From Oscillospiraceae bacterium (GTDB lineage Bacteria > Bacillota > Clostridia > Oscillospirales > Oscillospiraceae): a stretch of 15,592 nt of DNA. Below, piece after piece: positions 1-6,499 of the stretch. The number at the start of each line of letters is the position of its first letter. Position 1 is the stretch's first letter. The notes beneath the pieces are model-generated. The model was not told where the DNA came from, did not search any database, and worked only from the letters and a program-made list of their open reading frames with translations. The position numbers and the translations under genes are program-made. Location: contig JAHHSJ010000049.1 in assembly GCA_020025295.1 (NCBI GenBank), positions 1 to 15,592 of the forward strand, written 5' to 3'.

Positions 1-139
1 GTTCCAGTTCCGCAACAAGCCGTTCCATCTCCGCAACCAGTCCGTTCCATCGCAGGTTTTCCGTCCTTTTGTGCTTATTTTTGCAAGGTGTCTTGCATAA
101 CAGCGAATCTTCTGCGAAAAGTTCAAAAATTTCGTACAT
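1..139 (-). CDS. Hypothetical protein, 5' part only (runs off left edge)
   Basis: A minus-strand frame is open from an ATG at 139 to the window edge, giving 46 codons without a stop. I do not recognise the product. It begins MYEIFELFAEDSLL, has two cysteines near residues 14 and 18, a basic patch (KNKHKR), and then a short heptad-like repeat, LVAEMER followed by LVAELE, that may start a coiled coil. AAGGA lies nine bases upstream of the ATG at 139. An in-frame ATG at 148 directly abuts that site and is less likely. It is transcribed away from the cation diffusion facilitator gene, so the two share a divergent promoter region. Because only the start is present, the frame could still be spurious; the ribosome binding site is the main support. 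Confidence 0.45.
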   Translation of the reverse strand, partial: MYEIFELFAEDSLLCKTPCKNKHKRTENLRWNGLVAEMERLVAELE

Positions 140-170
140 CCCTGCCATTCCTTTTTCTGGATCGTTCGTG

Positions 171-176
171 TATACT
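171..176 (+). promoter_or_regulatory. Possible -10 element (TATACT) for the CDF gene
   Basis: TATACT lies at 171-176, about 30 to 70 bases before the candidate starts of the CDF gene. No good -35 hexamer is visible 16-18 bases upstream, so this is a weak call. Confidence 0.3.
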
Positions 177-243
177 AAATCATAGATGAGCCATCTTTAG
201 ATTCGCCATGCTATGCGTGGCAGGGAAGGATTTTTTGATATTC

Positions 244-1140
244 ATGTCAAGCGGTAAACGCCAAAAAACCGAAAAGGAGCTGCTGCTGCTCTCCTTTTTC
301 GCCGGCCTTGTGCTGGCCATCGCAGAGCTGATCTTCTCCATCTTCAGCCACTCTCAATCCGTGCTGATGGACGCCGTCTACGACGCCACCGAGCTGATTT
401 TCATTGCGCTGATTCTGTTCCTCACGCCCCTGTTCTACAAGCCGGTGTCGGAAAAGCACCCCTTTGGCTTCTTTCAGGTAGAGTCCATCTTCCTGATCGT
501 CAAGGGCTTCATGCTGCTGGCGGTCAGTGTCAGCGTCACCGCCGGGGTCATTGAGTCGCTGCTCAGCGGCGGCAACCCGGTCGACGGCCTGCAAATTGCC
601 ATGTTCCAGTTCTTTCAGGCCATCGTCAGCATCGTCATCTACACCGTGATGCGCAAACGGAACACCGCTCTCTGCTCCCCCACGGTGGACATGGAGATTT
701 TAGGCTGGAAAATCGACATCGCATACAGCGGCGGTCTTGCTGCCGCCTTTCTGGCCTCCCGTATTCTGGACCGTACCCCGCTGGCCTTTATCGCCCCCTA
801 CTTTGACCAGATCATGGCTATCCTCATTATGCTGTTCATGCTGCCGGAAACGGTGCGAATGCTCTGGGGCGCCATCAAGGATGTGTTCCTCTTCCCCCCG
901 GAGGAGGAAACCGTGTCCAAAATCAAAGAGGTGTGCAGCGCCATTATGGAAGAAAGTGCGCTGGACCCGGTGTTTTTCGACATCACCCGAACCGGGCGGC
1001 ACATCTGGGTGTCCATCTACTTCACCACAGAAAAAACCACTCTGTCTGTCAGCGCCCTGAAGGCCATCAACGACAACATCAATCAGGAAGTGGGAAACTA
1101 TTTTGAAAATTGCAGCTGTGAGCTGATTTTGGACTCCTAA
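244..1140 (+). CDS. Cation diffusion facilitator (CDF) family transporter, non-standard metal site
   Basis: This is a membrane carrier of the CDF fold, a family that exports divalent metals in exchange for protons. It has about six hydrophobic segments and a short C-terminal domain of roughly 80 residues (from EEETVSKIKE onward), as in family members whose cytoplasmic domain dimerises. Numbering here is from the ATG at 208. The usual HxxxD motif of TM2 is replaced by Y58-D59-x-x-E62 after the conserved D55-A56. The TM5 equivalent reads E163-I-L-G-W-K-I-D170, so the typical His is Gly and only the Asp is kept. The protein may therefore prefer a substrate other than zinc; it resembles the divergent 'predicted Co/Zn/Cd transporter' branch. 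The start is uncertain: the ATG at 208 lacks a ribosome site; AAGGA at 226-230 could serve the TTG at 235 or the ATG at 244. It is monocistronic, ending at a terminator. Confidence 0.85.
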   Translation: MSSGKRQKTEKELLLLSFFAGLVLAIAELIFSIFSHSQSVLMDAVYDATELIFIALILFLTPLFYKPVSEKHPFGFFQVESIFLIVKGFMLLAVSVSVTAGVIESLLSGGNPVDGLQIAMFQFFQAIVSIVIYTVMRKRNTALCSPTVDMEILGWKIDIAYSGGLAAAFLASRILDRTPLAFIAPYFDQIMAILIMLFMLPETVRMLWGAIKDVFLFPPEEETVSKIKEVCSAIMEESALDPVFFDITRTGRHIWVSIYFTTEKTTLSVSALKAINDNINQEVGNYFENCSCELILDS

Positions 1141-1185
1141 CGGCGGTCATTTTCTTTCTGATAATAATTATTTTTGCATGGTATC

Positions 1186-1228
1186 GCCGGAATTCGTCCT
1201 TTTACGACGAATTCCGGCACTCTTTTGT
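1186..1228 (+). terminator. Intrinsic terminator after the CDF gene
   Basis: A perfect 13-bp inverted repeat (1186-1198 with 1206-1218, stem GCCGGAATTCGTC) has a 7-base loop and is followed by ACTCTTTTGT. The U-run is short, so efficiency may be moderate. Confidence 0.75.
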
Positions 1229-1267
1229 AAAAACGAAACATTTTTAGTAATTTTGCAGTATTCCCCC

Positions 1268-1296
1268 TTTCAATTTCAAAGATTTTTTGGTATACT
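1268..1296 (+). promoter_or_regulatory. Extended -10 promoter of the SDR gene
   Basis: TATACT at 1291-1296 is directly preceded by TGG, an extended -10. A weak -35 (TTTCAA, 1268-1273) lies 17 bases upstream. It follows the upstream terminator and leaves a leader of about 30 bases before the ATG. Confidence 0.65.
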
Positions 1297-1332
1297 TCTC
1301 CATGCCAAAGAAAATAGAAAGGGATGTTTCTT

Positions 1333-2100
1333 ATGAACTGTAAGCAGTTGAATGAAAAGGTCGCTATCGTTACCGGTGCCGGTCAGGGCATCGGCAAGGG
1401 CATTGCCCTCTGTCTGGCACAGCGCGGCGTCAAGGTGGTCTGCACCGGTCGTCGTGAGGCCCCCATCGAGGCCACTGTGGCTGAGATCAAGGCCGCCGGC
1501 GGTGAAGGCTTCGCCATGACCTGTGACTCCGCTGATCGTGCCCGAGTCAAGGAAGTGGTCGCCAAGACCGTCGAAACCTACGGCACCGTGGATGTGGTGG
1601 TCAACAACGCTCAGGCCGTCGCCAAGTCCGCCCCCGTGGAAGAGGTTACCTACGAGCTGATGTATCTCGCCTGGTCCACCGGCTGCATCGGTTCTCTGAA
1701 CTTCATGCAGGAGTGCTTCCCCTACATGAAGGAGCAGGGTGAAGGCCGTGTGATCAACTTCGCTTCCGCCACCGGTATGTTCGGCTACGCCGGCAATCTG
1801 GCCTACGGTTCCAACAAGGAGGCCATCCGTGGCCTGACCAAGATCGCCGCCAAGGAGTGGGGTCAGTACGGCATCACCGTCAACTGCATCCTGCCCGGTG
1901 CCGAGTCTCCTGCCGCTCAGGAGTGGGCCAAGAAATTCCCCGAAAAATATGCCGCCATTCTGGCACAGCAGCCCATGCGCCGCATGGGTGACGCCGAGTC
2001 CGACATCGCACCTGTGGTCGCCTTCCTGGCCGGCCCCGATTCCAAGTTCTATTCCGGACAGTGCATGCTGTTGGACGGCGCTTATTCCATCGCTCCCTAA
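1333..2100 (+). CDS. Short-chain dehydrogenase/reductase (SDR), FabG-like
   Basis: A cytosolic classical SDR of 255 residues, the normal length for this NAD(P)-dependent oxidoreductase family. The Rossmann nucleotide motif TGAGQGIG is at residues 14-21, the structural motif reads N91-N-A-Q94 instead of the usual NNAG, and the catalytic triad is Ser145, Tyr158 and Lys162 (YGSNK). The C-terminal GQCMLLDGAYS matches the family end motif. The substrate cannot be read from sequence: 3-oxoacyl-ACP, hydroxysteroid and sugar dehydrogenases all share this frame, and no fatty-acid or bile-acid genes flank it. I chose the ATG at 1333 because AAAGGG ends at 1323, nine bases before it; the ATG at 1324 would sit on the ribosome site. 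It has its own promoter and terminator. Codons are strongly biased (GCC, GGT, CGT, CTG), which suggests high expression. Confidence 0.9.
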   Translation: MNCKQLNEKVAIVTGAGQGIGKGIALCLAQRGVKVVCTGRREAPIEATVAEIKAAGGEGFAMTCDSADRARVKEVVAKTVETYGTVDVVVNNAQAVAKSAPVEEVTYELMYLAWSTGCIGSLNFMQECFPYMKEQGEGRVINFASATGMFGYAGNLAYGSNKEAIRGLTKIAAKEWGQYGITVNCILPGAESPAAQEWAKKFPEKYAAILAQQPMRRMGDAESDIAPVVAFLAGPDSKFYSGQCMLLDGAYSIAP

Positions 2101-2119
2101 TTGAGATTTCCTTAAAAGG

Positions 2120-2158
2120 AACGCAGTCGCTGATTTTCAGCGGCTGTGTTTCTTTTTA
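2120..2158 (+). terminator. Intrinsic terminator after the SDR gene
   Basis: Stem 2120-2133 pairs with 2137-2150 (core CAGTCGCTGA with TCAGCGGCTG, including G-U pairs) and is followed by TCTTTTTATT. Confidence 0.85.
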
Positions 2159-2208
2159 TTCTCGTCAATTGTGCTAAAAAAATTATTTTCCCTTCTTAAT
2201 TTGTGTAC

Positions 2209-2237
2209 TTGCGGAGCGAATGAATTCATCCTATAAT
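2209..2237 (+). promoter_or_regulatory. Sigma-A type promoter of the MATE/flavoprotein unit
   Basis: TTGCGG (2209-2214), a 17-base spacer and a consensus TATAAT (2232-2237) lie just upstream of the ribosome site at 2268-2274. Confidence 0.7.
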
Positions 2238-2281
2238 CTTAGTTATATTTTAATATGTATTTTGTTTAAGGAGGGTTTCTC

Positions 2282-3625
2282 TTGTCTAAGCCGATTCAGC
2301 CCATGTACTCTGGCCCAATTTGGAAGCGCATGACTTTTTTTGCACTTCCCATCTTTTTCGGCAATTTATTCCAGCAGCTGTACAGCACCGTCGACTCCCT
2401 CATCGTCGGCAACTATCTGGGCAGCAGCGCTTTGGCCGCTGTCACCTCCTCCGGCAGTCTGATCTTCCTGCTGATCGGCTTCCTCAGCGGCATTGCCTCC
2501 GGTGCCGGCGTCGTGATTGCCCGATACTTCGGCGCAGAGGATATTCAGGGGATGCGGCGTGCCATCCACACCACGGTAGCCGCCGGTCTGGTGGCCGGTG
2601 TGGTCATGACCGGCGTGGGTATGTTTGCCTCGCCTTACATTCTGGCATGGATGGGAACCCCTGCCAGCGTCATCCCGGAATCCACCACCTACCTCAGCAT
2701 TTACTTTTCCGGCTCTGTCGGCCTGATTATGTACAATGTCTTTGTGGGCATTTTGCAGGCCGTGGGCGACAGCCGTCACCCTCTGTACTATCTGATCGCC
2801 TCCTCCGTCATCAATCTGGGTCTGGATGTGCTGTTCATCGGCGTGTTCCACACCGGTGTGGGCGGAGCTGCTGTGGCCACCGTCATCTCTCAGGTGGCAA
2901 GTGCCTGCTTCTGCTTCATCCAGTTGACCAAAACCAAGGAGGTCTACCGCCTGCGCGTGAAGGAAATTCACTTCCACTCGGTGGAACTGAAACAGATCAT
3001 CCGCATCGGTCTGCCCTCCGGTGTGCAGAACTCCATCATCGCCTTTGCAAACTTGGTGGTGCAGTCCAACATCAACTCCTTCGGCGAAATGGCAATGGCT
3101 GGCTGCGGTGCCTATAACATTGCAGAAGGCTTCGGCTTCCTGCCCATCACCAGCTTCACCATGGCTCTGACCACCTTCATCAGCCAGAATCTGGGCGCCA
3201 ACCAGCTGGAGCGTGCCAAAAAGGGCGCGCGCTTCGGCGTGGTGACCACGGTGGCGCTGGCAGAGGTGATCGGCCTTGTGATCTTCTTCTTTGCCCCTCA
3301 GATCATCTCCGCCTTCGACTCTGACCCCGGCGTGATTCAGTACGGTGTGGCCAAAGCTCATGTTTCCACCCTCTTCTTCTGTCTGCTGGCCTTCACCCAC
3401 GCCATGGCCGCCATCTTCCGTGGTGCCGGCAAATCGCTGGTTCCCATGTTTGTCATGCTGGCCTTCTGGTGCATCGTCCGTGTGTCCTTCCTTGTGATTA
3501 TGATCCCTCTGACCCACAGCATTCAGGTGGTCTACTGGGTGTATCCCCTCACTTGGTTCCTCAGCTCCACCGCCCTGCTGATCTACTACAAAAAGGCAAA
3601 CTGGCTGCCGCAGGAAGCAGCGTAA
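2282..3625 (+). CDS. MATE family efflux transporter (NorM/DinF type)
   Basis: A 447-residue integral membrane protein of the multidrug and toxic compound extrusion family, which exports organic cations or metabolites using a Na+ or H+ gradient. The hydrophobic pattern fits twelve segments in two similar halves. The N-terminal half has the family stretch FFGNLFQQLYSTVDSLIVG and later GDSRHPLYYL; the second half opens with GLPSGVQNSI and contains FISQNLGANQ. The start is a TTG: AAGGAGG at 2268-2274 is seven bases before it, while the first in-frame ATG (2303) has no ribosome site. A flavodoxin-fold gene follows 21 bases after the stop with its own ribosome site, so the two are probably cotranscribed. 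The substrate is unknown. A second, quite different MATE protein is encoded at 4979-6307. Confidence 0.92.
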   Translation: MSKPIQPMYSGPIWKRMTFFALPIFFGNLFQQLYSTVDSLIVGNYLGSSALAAVTSSGSLIFLLIGFLSGIASGAGVVIARYFGAEDIQGMRRAIHTTVAAGLVAGVVMTGVGMFASPYILAWMGTPASVIPESTTYLSIYFSGSVGLIMYNVFVGILQAVGDSRHPLYYLIASSVINLGLDVLFIGVFHTGVGGAAVATVISQVASACFCFIQLTKTKEVYRLRVKEIHFHSVELKQIIRIGLPSGVQNSIIAFANLVVQSNINSFGEMAMAGCGAYNIAEGFGFLPITSFTMALTTFISQNLGANQLERAKKGARFGVVTTVALAEVIGLVIFFFAPQIISAFDSDPGVIQYGVAKAHVSTLFFCLLAFTHAMAAIFRGAGKSLVPMFVMLAFWCIVRVSFLVIMIPLTHSIQVVYWVYPLTWFLSSTALLIYYKKANWLPQEAA

Positions 3626-3646
3626 CGATAAAAAGGAGTGTTATCC

Positions 3647-4189
3647 ATGAACATCCTGCTTTTGAACGGCAGTCCCCGTCCCAAGGGCAACACCCGCTCC
3701 CTGCTGGAGCGTTTGATCCCCCGGCTGGTGCAGCAGGGCCACCAAGTGGAACTGCTCACCGTCAGCAGCTTAAACCTGTCCAACTGTCTGGCCTGTGACG
3801 GCTGTGCCAAAAACGGCGGTCACTGTGTCCGCCCCGACGACACCGACGCCGCCATGGATAAAGTGGCTCAGGCGGATGCGGTCGTCTTTGCCACCCCCGT
3901 CTACTTCTGGGGCATCACCGCTCAACTGAAGCTGCTGCTGGACAAATTTTACTCCCGGGACACGCAGTTCACGGAGATGCACAAGCGGATGGGACTGCTG
4001 ACTGTGGGCGGTGCGGAATTGACGGACCCCCAGTATCGCCTGATTCAGGAGCAGTTCACCTGCATTGCTGACTACCTCCACTGGGACCTGCGTTTCTCTG
4101 TTTCCTTCTCCGCCTCGGACCCCGGCGAGGTGCTGACTCAGCCGGATGTGGACCAGAAGCTGGACGAGGCCTGCCGTGCCTTGACCTAA
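3647..4189 (+). CDS. Flavodoxin-fold NAD(P)H-dependent oxidoreductase, iron-sulfur flavoprotein-like
   Basis: A 180-residue cytosolic protein with the FMN-binding start of the NADPH-dependent FMN reductase/flavodoxin superfamily, NGSPRPKGNTRSLL at residues 7-20, and the second flavin-loop motif ATPVYFWG followed by an amphipathic helix. Four cysteines, C47, C50, C53 and C60 (CX2CX2CX6C), match the compact motif that holds a 4Fe-4S cluster in archaeal iron-sulfur flavoproteins, so it may move single electrons between an unknown donor and acceptor. Many uncharacterised Firmicutes reductases have the same cysteines. The ATG at 3647 is chosen because AAAAGGAG (3631-3638) sits eight bases upstream; the GTG at 3638 overlaps that site. 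It follows the MATE gene by 21 bases and is closed by a terminator, so it is the second gene of that unit. Confidence 0.85.
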   Translation: MNILLLNGSPRPKGNTRSLLERLIPRLVQQGHQVELLTVSSLNLSNCLACDGCAKNGGHCVRPDDTDAAMDKVAQADAVVFATPVYFWGITAQLKLLLDKFYSRDTQFTEMHKRMGLLTVGGAELTDPQYRLIQEQFTCIADYLHWDLRFSVSFSASDPGEVLTQPDVDQKLDEACRALT

Positions 4190-4212
4190 AGGGTCCCTTT
4201 CCCCGATTTTTC

Positions 4213-4256
4213 TGCCGCAGCAGAGCGTTTTTCTACGCCTGCTGCGGTATTTTTTT
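4213..4256 (+). terminator. Intrinsic terminator after the flavoprotein gene
   Basis: Stem CCGCAGCAG (4215-4223) pairs with CTGCTGCGG (4239-4247). An inner GCG/CGC pair sits past a bulged A, and a run of seven T follows. Confidence 0.9.
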
Positions 4257-4266
4257 GTTCTGATGT

Positions 4267-4295
4267 TTGAATTTTCTCATAGCGTGTAGTAGAAT
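4267..4295 (+). promoter_or_regulatory. Promoter of the kinase/MATE unit
   Basis: TTGAAT (4267-4272), a 17-base spacer and TAGAAT (4290-4295), placed between the upstream terminator and the gene starting at 4362. Confidence 0.65.
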
Positions 4296-4361
4296 AGAAA
4301 AAACAAACTTTCACCCTTTATTCTGCGGCAGTTATGCCCCCAAGTATTGTGAGGTTACACT

Positions 4362-4982
4362 ATGAGAATTATTACCATCAGCCGTGAGTTCGGCAGCGGC
4401 GGCCGAGAACTGGGCAAGCGTATGGCCGATGAGCTTGGCTTCGATTACTATGACAAAGAGATCATCCACGCCATTGCCTCCCACAACGGCATGGACGAAA
4501 ACTATGTGCACTGGGCTCTGGATCAGCACGGCTGGCAGAACATTCCTCTGACCTTCCGCAACTCCTTCTCCAGTGTGTCCATCCAGTCCGCCCAGACCGG
4601 TCTGCTGCTGGAGCAGAAGCGAGTCATTGAGGACATCGCCAAGACCGGCAAGGACTGCATCATCGTCGGTCGGAACGCCGATGTGCTGCTCCGGGACTAT
4701 CACCCCTTCAACCTGTTTGTCTGTGCCGACATCGATGCCCGTGTGCGCCGCTGCATGGACCGGGCCAAGGAGGGTGAGGACCTGACCGCCAAGGAGATGG
4801 AGCGCAAGATCCGCAACATCGACCGAGGCCGTGCTCACACCCGTGACATCATCTCCAACAGCCGCTGGGGTGAGCGCACTGCCTATCACCTGACGGTCAA
4901 CACGACGGATTGGAACATCAAGGAGCTGACCCCTGTGGTGTCCGCATTTGCCAAGTGTTGGTTTGAACGCGAGCTTAAATGA
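4362..4982 (+). CDS. Cytidylate kinase-like family protein (P-loop nucleoside kinase fold)
   Basis: A 206-residue soluble protein that fits the cytidylate-kinase-like family of Clostridia, distinct from true Cmk. Its phosphate-binding loop reads SREFGSGGRELGKRMA near residues 7-22, followed by the family motif YYDKEII. A central IIVGRNAD and an Arg-rich lid region (DRGRAHTRDIISNSRWGERTAYHL) are present. Members are thought to bind NTP, but their substrate has not been established, so a role in CMP phosphorylation should not be assumed. The ribosome site GAGGT is six bases before the ATG. The stop overlaps the start of the next MATE gene as ATGA at 4979-4982, so the two are translated together, and the kinase fold may modify or sense the substrate of that pump (inference). 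Confidence 0.85.
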   Translation: MRIITISREFGSGGRELGKRMADELGFDYYDKEIIHAIASHNGMDENYVHWALDQHGWQNIPLTFRNSFSSVSIQSAQTGLLLEQKRVIEDIAKTGKDCIIVGRNADVLLRDYHPFNLFVCADIDARVRRCMDRAKEGEDLTAKEMERKIRNIDRGRAHTRDIISNSRWGERTAYHLTVNTTDWNIKELTPVVSAFAKCWFERELK

Positions 4983-6307
4983 TTCAACTTTCGGACCATT
5001 TTGACTTCAAGAAGCTGCTGCGGTACACCTTTCCCTCCATCATCATGCTGATTTTCACCTCGATTTACAGCGTGGTGGACGGCTTCTTTGTGTCTAACTT
5101 CGTCGGTAAGACCCCCTTTGCCGCCTTGAATCTGGTTTATCCCATCGTAATGCTGCTTGGCAGTGTGGGATTTATGTTCGGAACCGGCGGCAGTGCCCTG
5201 ATTGCCAAGACCATGGGTCAGAATCAGCAGCGGGAGGCCAACGAGATCTTCTCTCTTCTAATCTGGGTCTCTCTTGCCTGCGGTATGGTCCTGGGTGTTT
5301 TGGGCACCATCTTCCTCCGCCCCATTGCCATTTTCCTCGGTGCGGAGGGGGAACTGCTGGAACAATGCCTGATTTACGGTCGCATCGTCCTGATGGCGGT
5401 TCCTTCCTACATTCTTCAATACGAATTTCAATGTCTGTTCTCCGTGGCGGAAAATCCCCGTCTGGGCCTGCACTTTACTCTGCTCGCCGGCATCACCAAT
5501 ATGGTGCTGGACGCCCTGTTTGTGATGGTATTTCACTGGGGGCTTGCCGGTGCAGCCGCTGCCACCTCCCTGAGTCAGTGTGTGGGCGGCGTCCTGCCCC
5601 TCATCTACTTTGCCCGGAGAAATCCAAGTCCGCTCCGTCTGGTGCGGCCCAAGTGGGACTTCAAGTCTCTGACCAAGGTGTGCTCCAACGGCGTTTCCGA
5701 GCTTTTGAGCAACATCTCCATGTCCTTTGTCAGCGTGCTGTATAACTTTCAGCTGCTCCACTATGCCGGAGAAAACGGCGTTGCCGCCTACGGTGTGCTG
5801 ATGTATGTGGGCTTCATCTTCCTCAGCATCTTTATCGGCTACTCGGTGGGTGTGGCGCCGGTCATCAGCTATCACTTTGGCGCGCAGTGCCTTACTGAGC
5901 TTCGGAGCCTGTTCCGAAAGAGTCTTGTGATCATCAGTTTCTTTGCACTCACCATGTTTTCCGCCGCTCTGCTGCTGGCAAAGCCGCTGGCCTTGCTCTT
6001 TGTGGCCTACGACCCGGAGCTGCTGGACATGACTGCGCGGGGACTGCAGATTCTGTCCTTCTCTTTCCTGTTCATCGGCTTCGCCACCTTCAGCTCTGCC
6101 TTTTTTACCGCCCTCAACGACGGCAAGGTTTCCGCTTGCATTTCCAGCCTTCGCACGCTGGTGTTTCAGGTGGCTGCCGTGCTGATCCTGCCCTTCCTCT
6201 TTCAGCTGGACGGCATCTGGGCAGCCAATGTGGCAGCCGAGGCTATGGCGGTCATTGCCGCAGGGTTCTTCCTGCTGGCAAACCGGAAAAAATATCATTA
6301 CTTTTGA
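4979..6307 (+). CDS. MATE family efflux transporter (MepA-like)
   Basis: A 442-residue membrane protein with twelve predicted segments. FPSIIMLIFTSIYSVVDGFF near residues 19-38 is the typical MATE first-helix motif, and MFGTGGSALIAKTMG and GLAGAAAATSLSQCVGG are hallmark loops. It belongs to the branch near staphylococcal MepA and is clearly different from the first MATE protein. Transport is inferred to be drug or metabolite export driven by an ion gradient; the substrate is unknown. Its ATG overlaps the stop of the kinase-like gene (ATGA) and no independent strong ribosome site is seen, so translation probably depends on the upstream gene. A strong terminator follows nine bases after the stop. 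Confidence 0.92.
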   Translation: MIQLSDHFDFKKLLRYTFPSIIMLIFTSIYSVVDGFFVSNFVGKTPFAALNLVYPIVMLLGSVGFMFGTGGSALIAKTMGQNQQREANEIFSLLIWVSLACGMVLGVLGTIFLRPIAIFLGAEGELLEQCLIYGRIVLMAVPSYILQYEFQCLFSVAENPRLGLHFTLLAGITNMVLDALFVMVFHWGLAGAAAATSLSQCVGGVLPLIYFARRNPSPLRLVRPKWDFKSLTKVCSNGVSELLSNISMSFVSVLYNFQLLHYAGENGVAAYGVLMYVGFIFLSIFIGYSVGVAPVISYHFGAQCLTELRSLFRKSLVIISFFALTMFSAALLLAKPLALLFVAYDPELLDMTARGLQILSFSFLFIGFATFSSAFFTALNDGKVSACISSLRTLVFQVAAVLILPFLFQLDGIWAANVAAEAMAVIAAGFFLLANRKKYHYF

Positions 6308-6315
6308 TCTATCCC

Positions 6316-6347
6316 AACGGGCGGCACCGATTGTGCCGCCCGTTTTC
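6316..6347 (+). terminator. Intrinsic terminator after the second MATE gene
   Basis: ACGGGCGGCAC (6317-6327) pairs perfectly with GTGCCGCCCGT (6333-6343) around a 5-base loop and is followed by TTTCTGTGTTT. Confidence 0.9.
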
Positions 6348-6380
6348 TGTGTTTCCTCCCTTCTTCATCAAAATCCATCG

Positions 6381-6409
6381 TTGCCTTTCCCCGGGGTTGC
6401 CGATATAAT
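6381..6409 (+). promoter_or_regulatory. Promoter of glpK
   Basis: TTGCCT (6381-6386), a 17-base spacer and a consensus TATAAT (6404-6409). The leader is about 85 bases and includes a weak 5-bp hairpin (6436-6440 with 6446-6450). No GlpP-type antiterminator is evident. Confidence 0.7.
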
Positions 6410-6499
6410 GTTAGGCAGATATATCAGCACTTTTTCGGGAGTTTTTCCCGTTCCCCATCACTATCTTTGGCTGCAAAGGAAGAAAGGAAGTCTGTCCGC

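Noticed and set aside
2366..3517. 383-residue open frame antisense to the first MATE gene
   Set aside because: Low-complexity, His/Gly/Asp-rich shadow of a membrane protein gene; no domain or ribosome site.
5258..6298. 346-residue open frame antisense to the second MATE gene
   Set aside because: Gln/Lys/His-rich shadow with no motif; the sense frame is a complete MATE protein.
6436..6450. Short hairpin in the glpK leader as a GlpP-type antiterminator
   Set aside because: The stem is only five base pairs and no U-run follows, so it is not a credible terminator/antiterminator.
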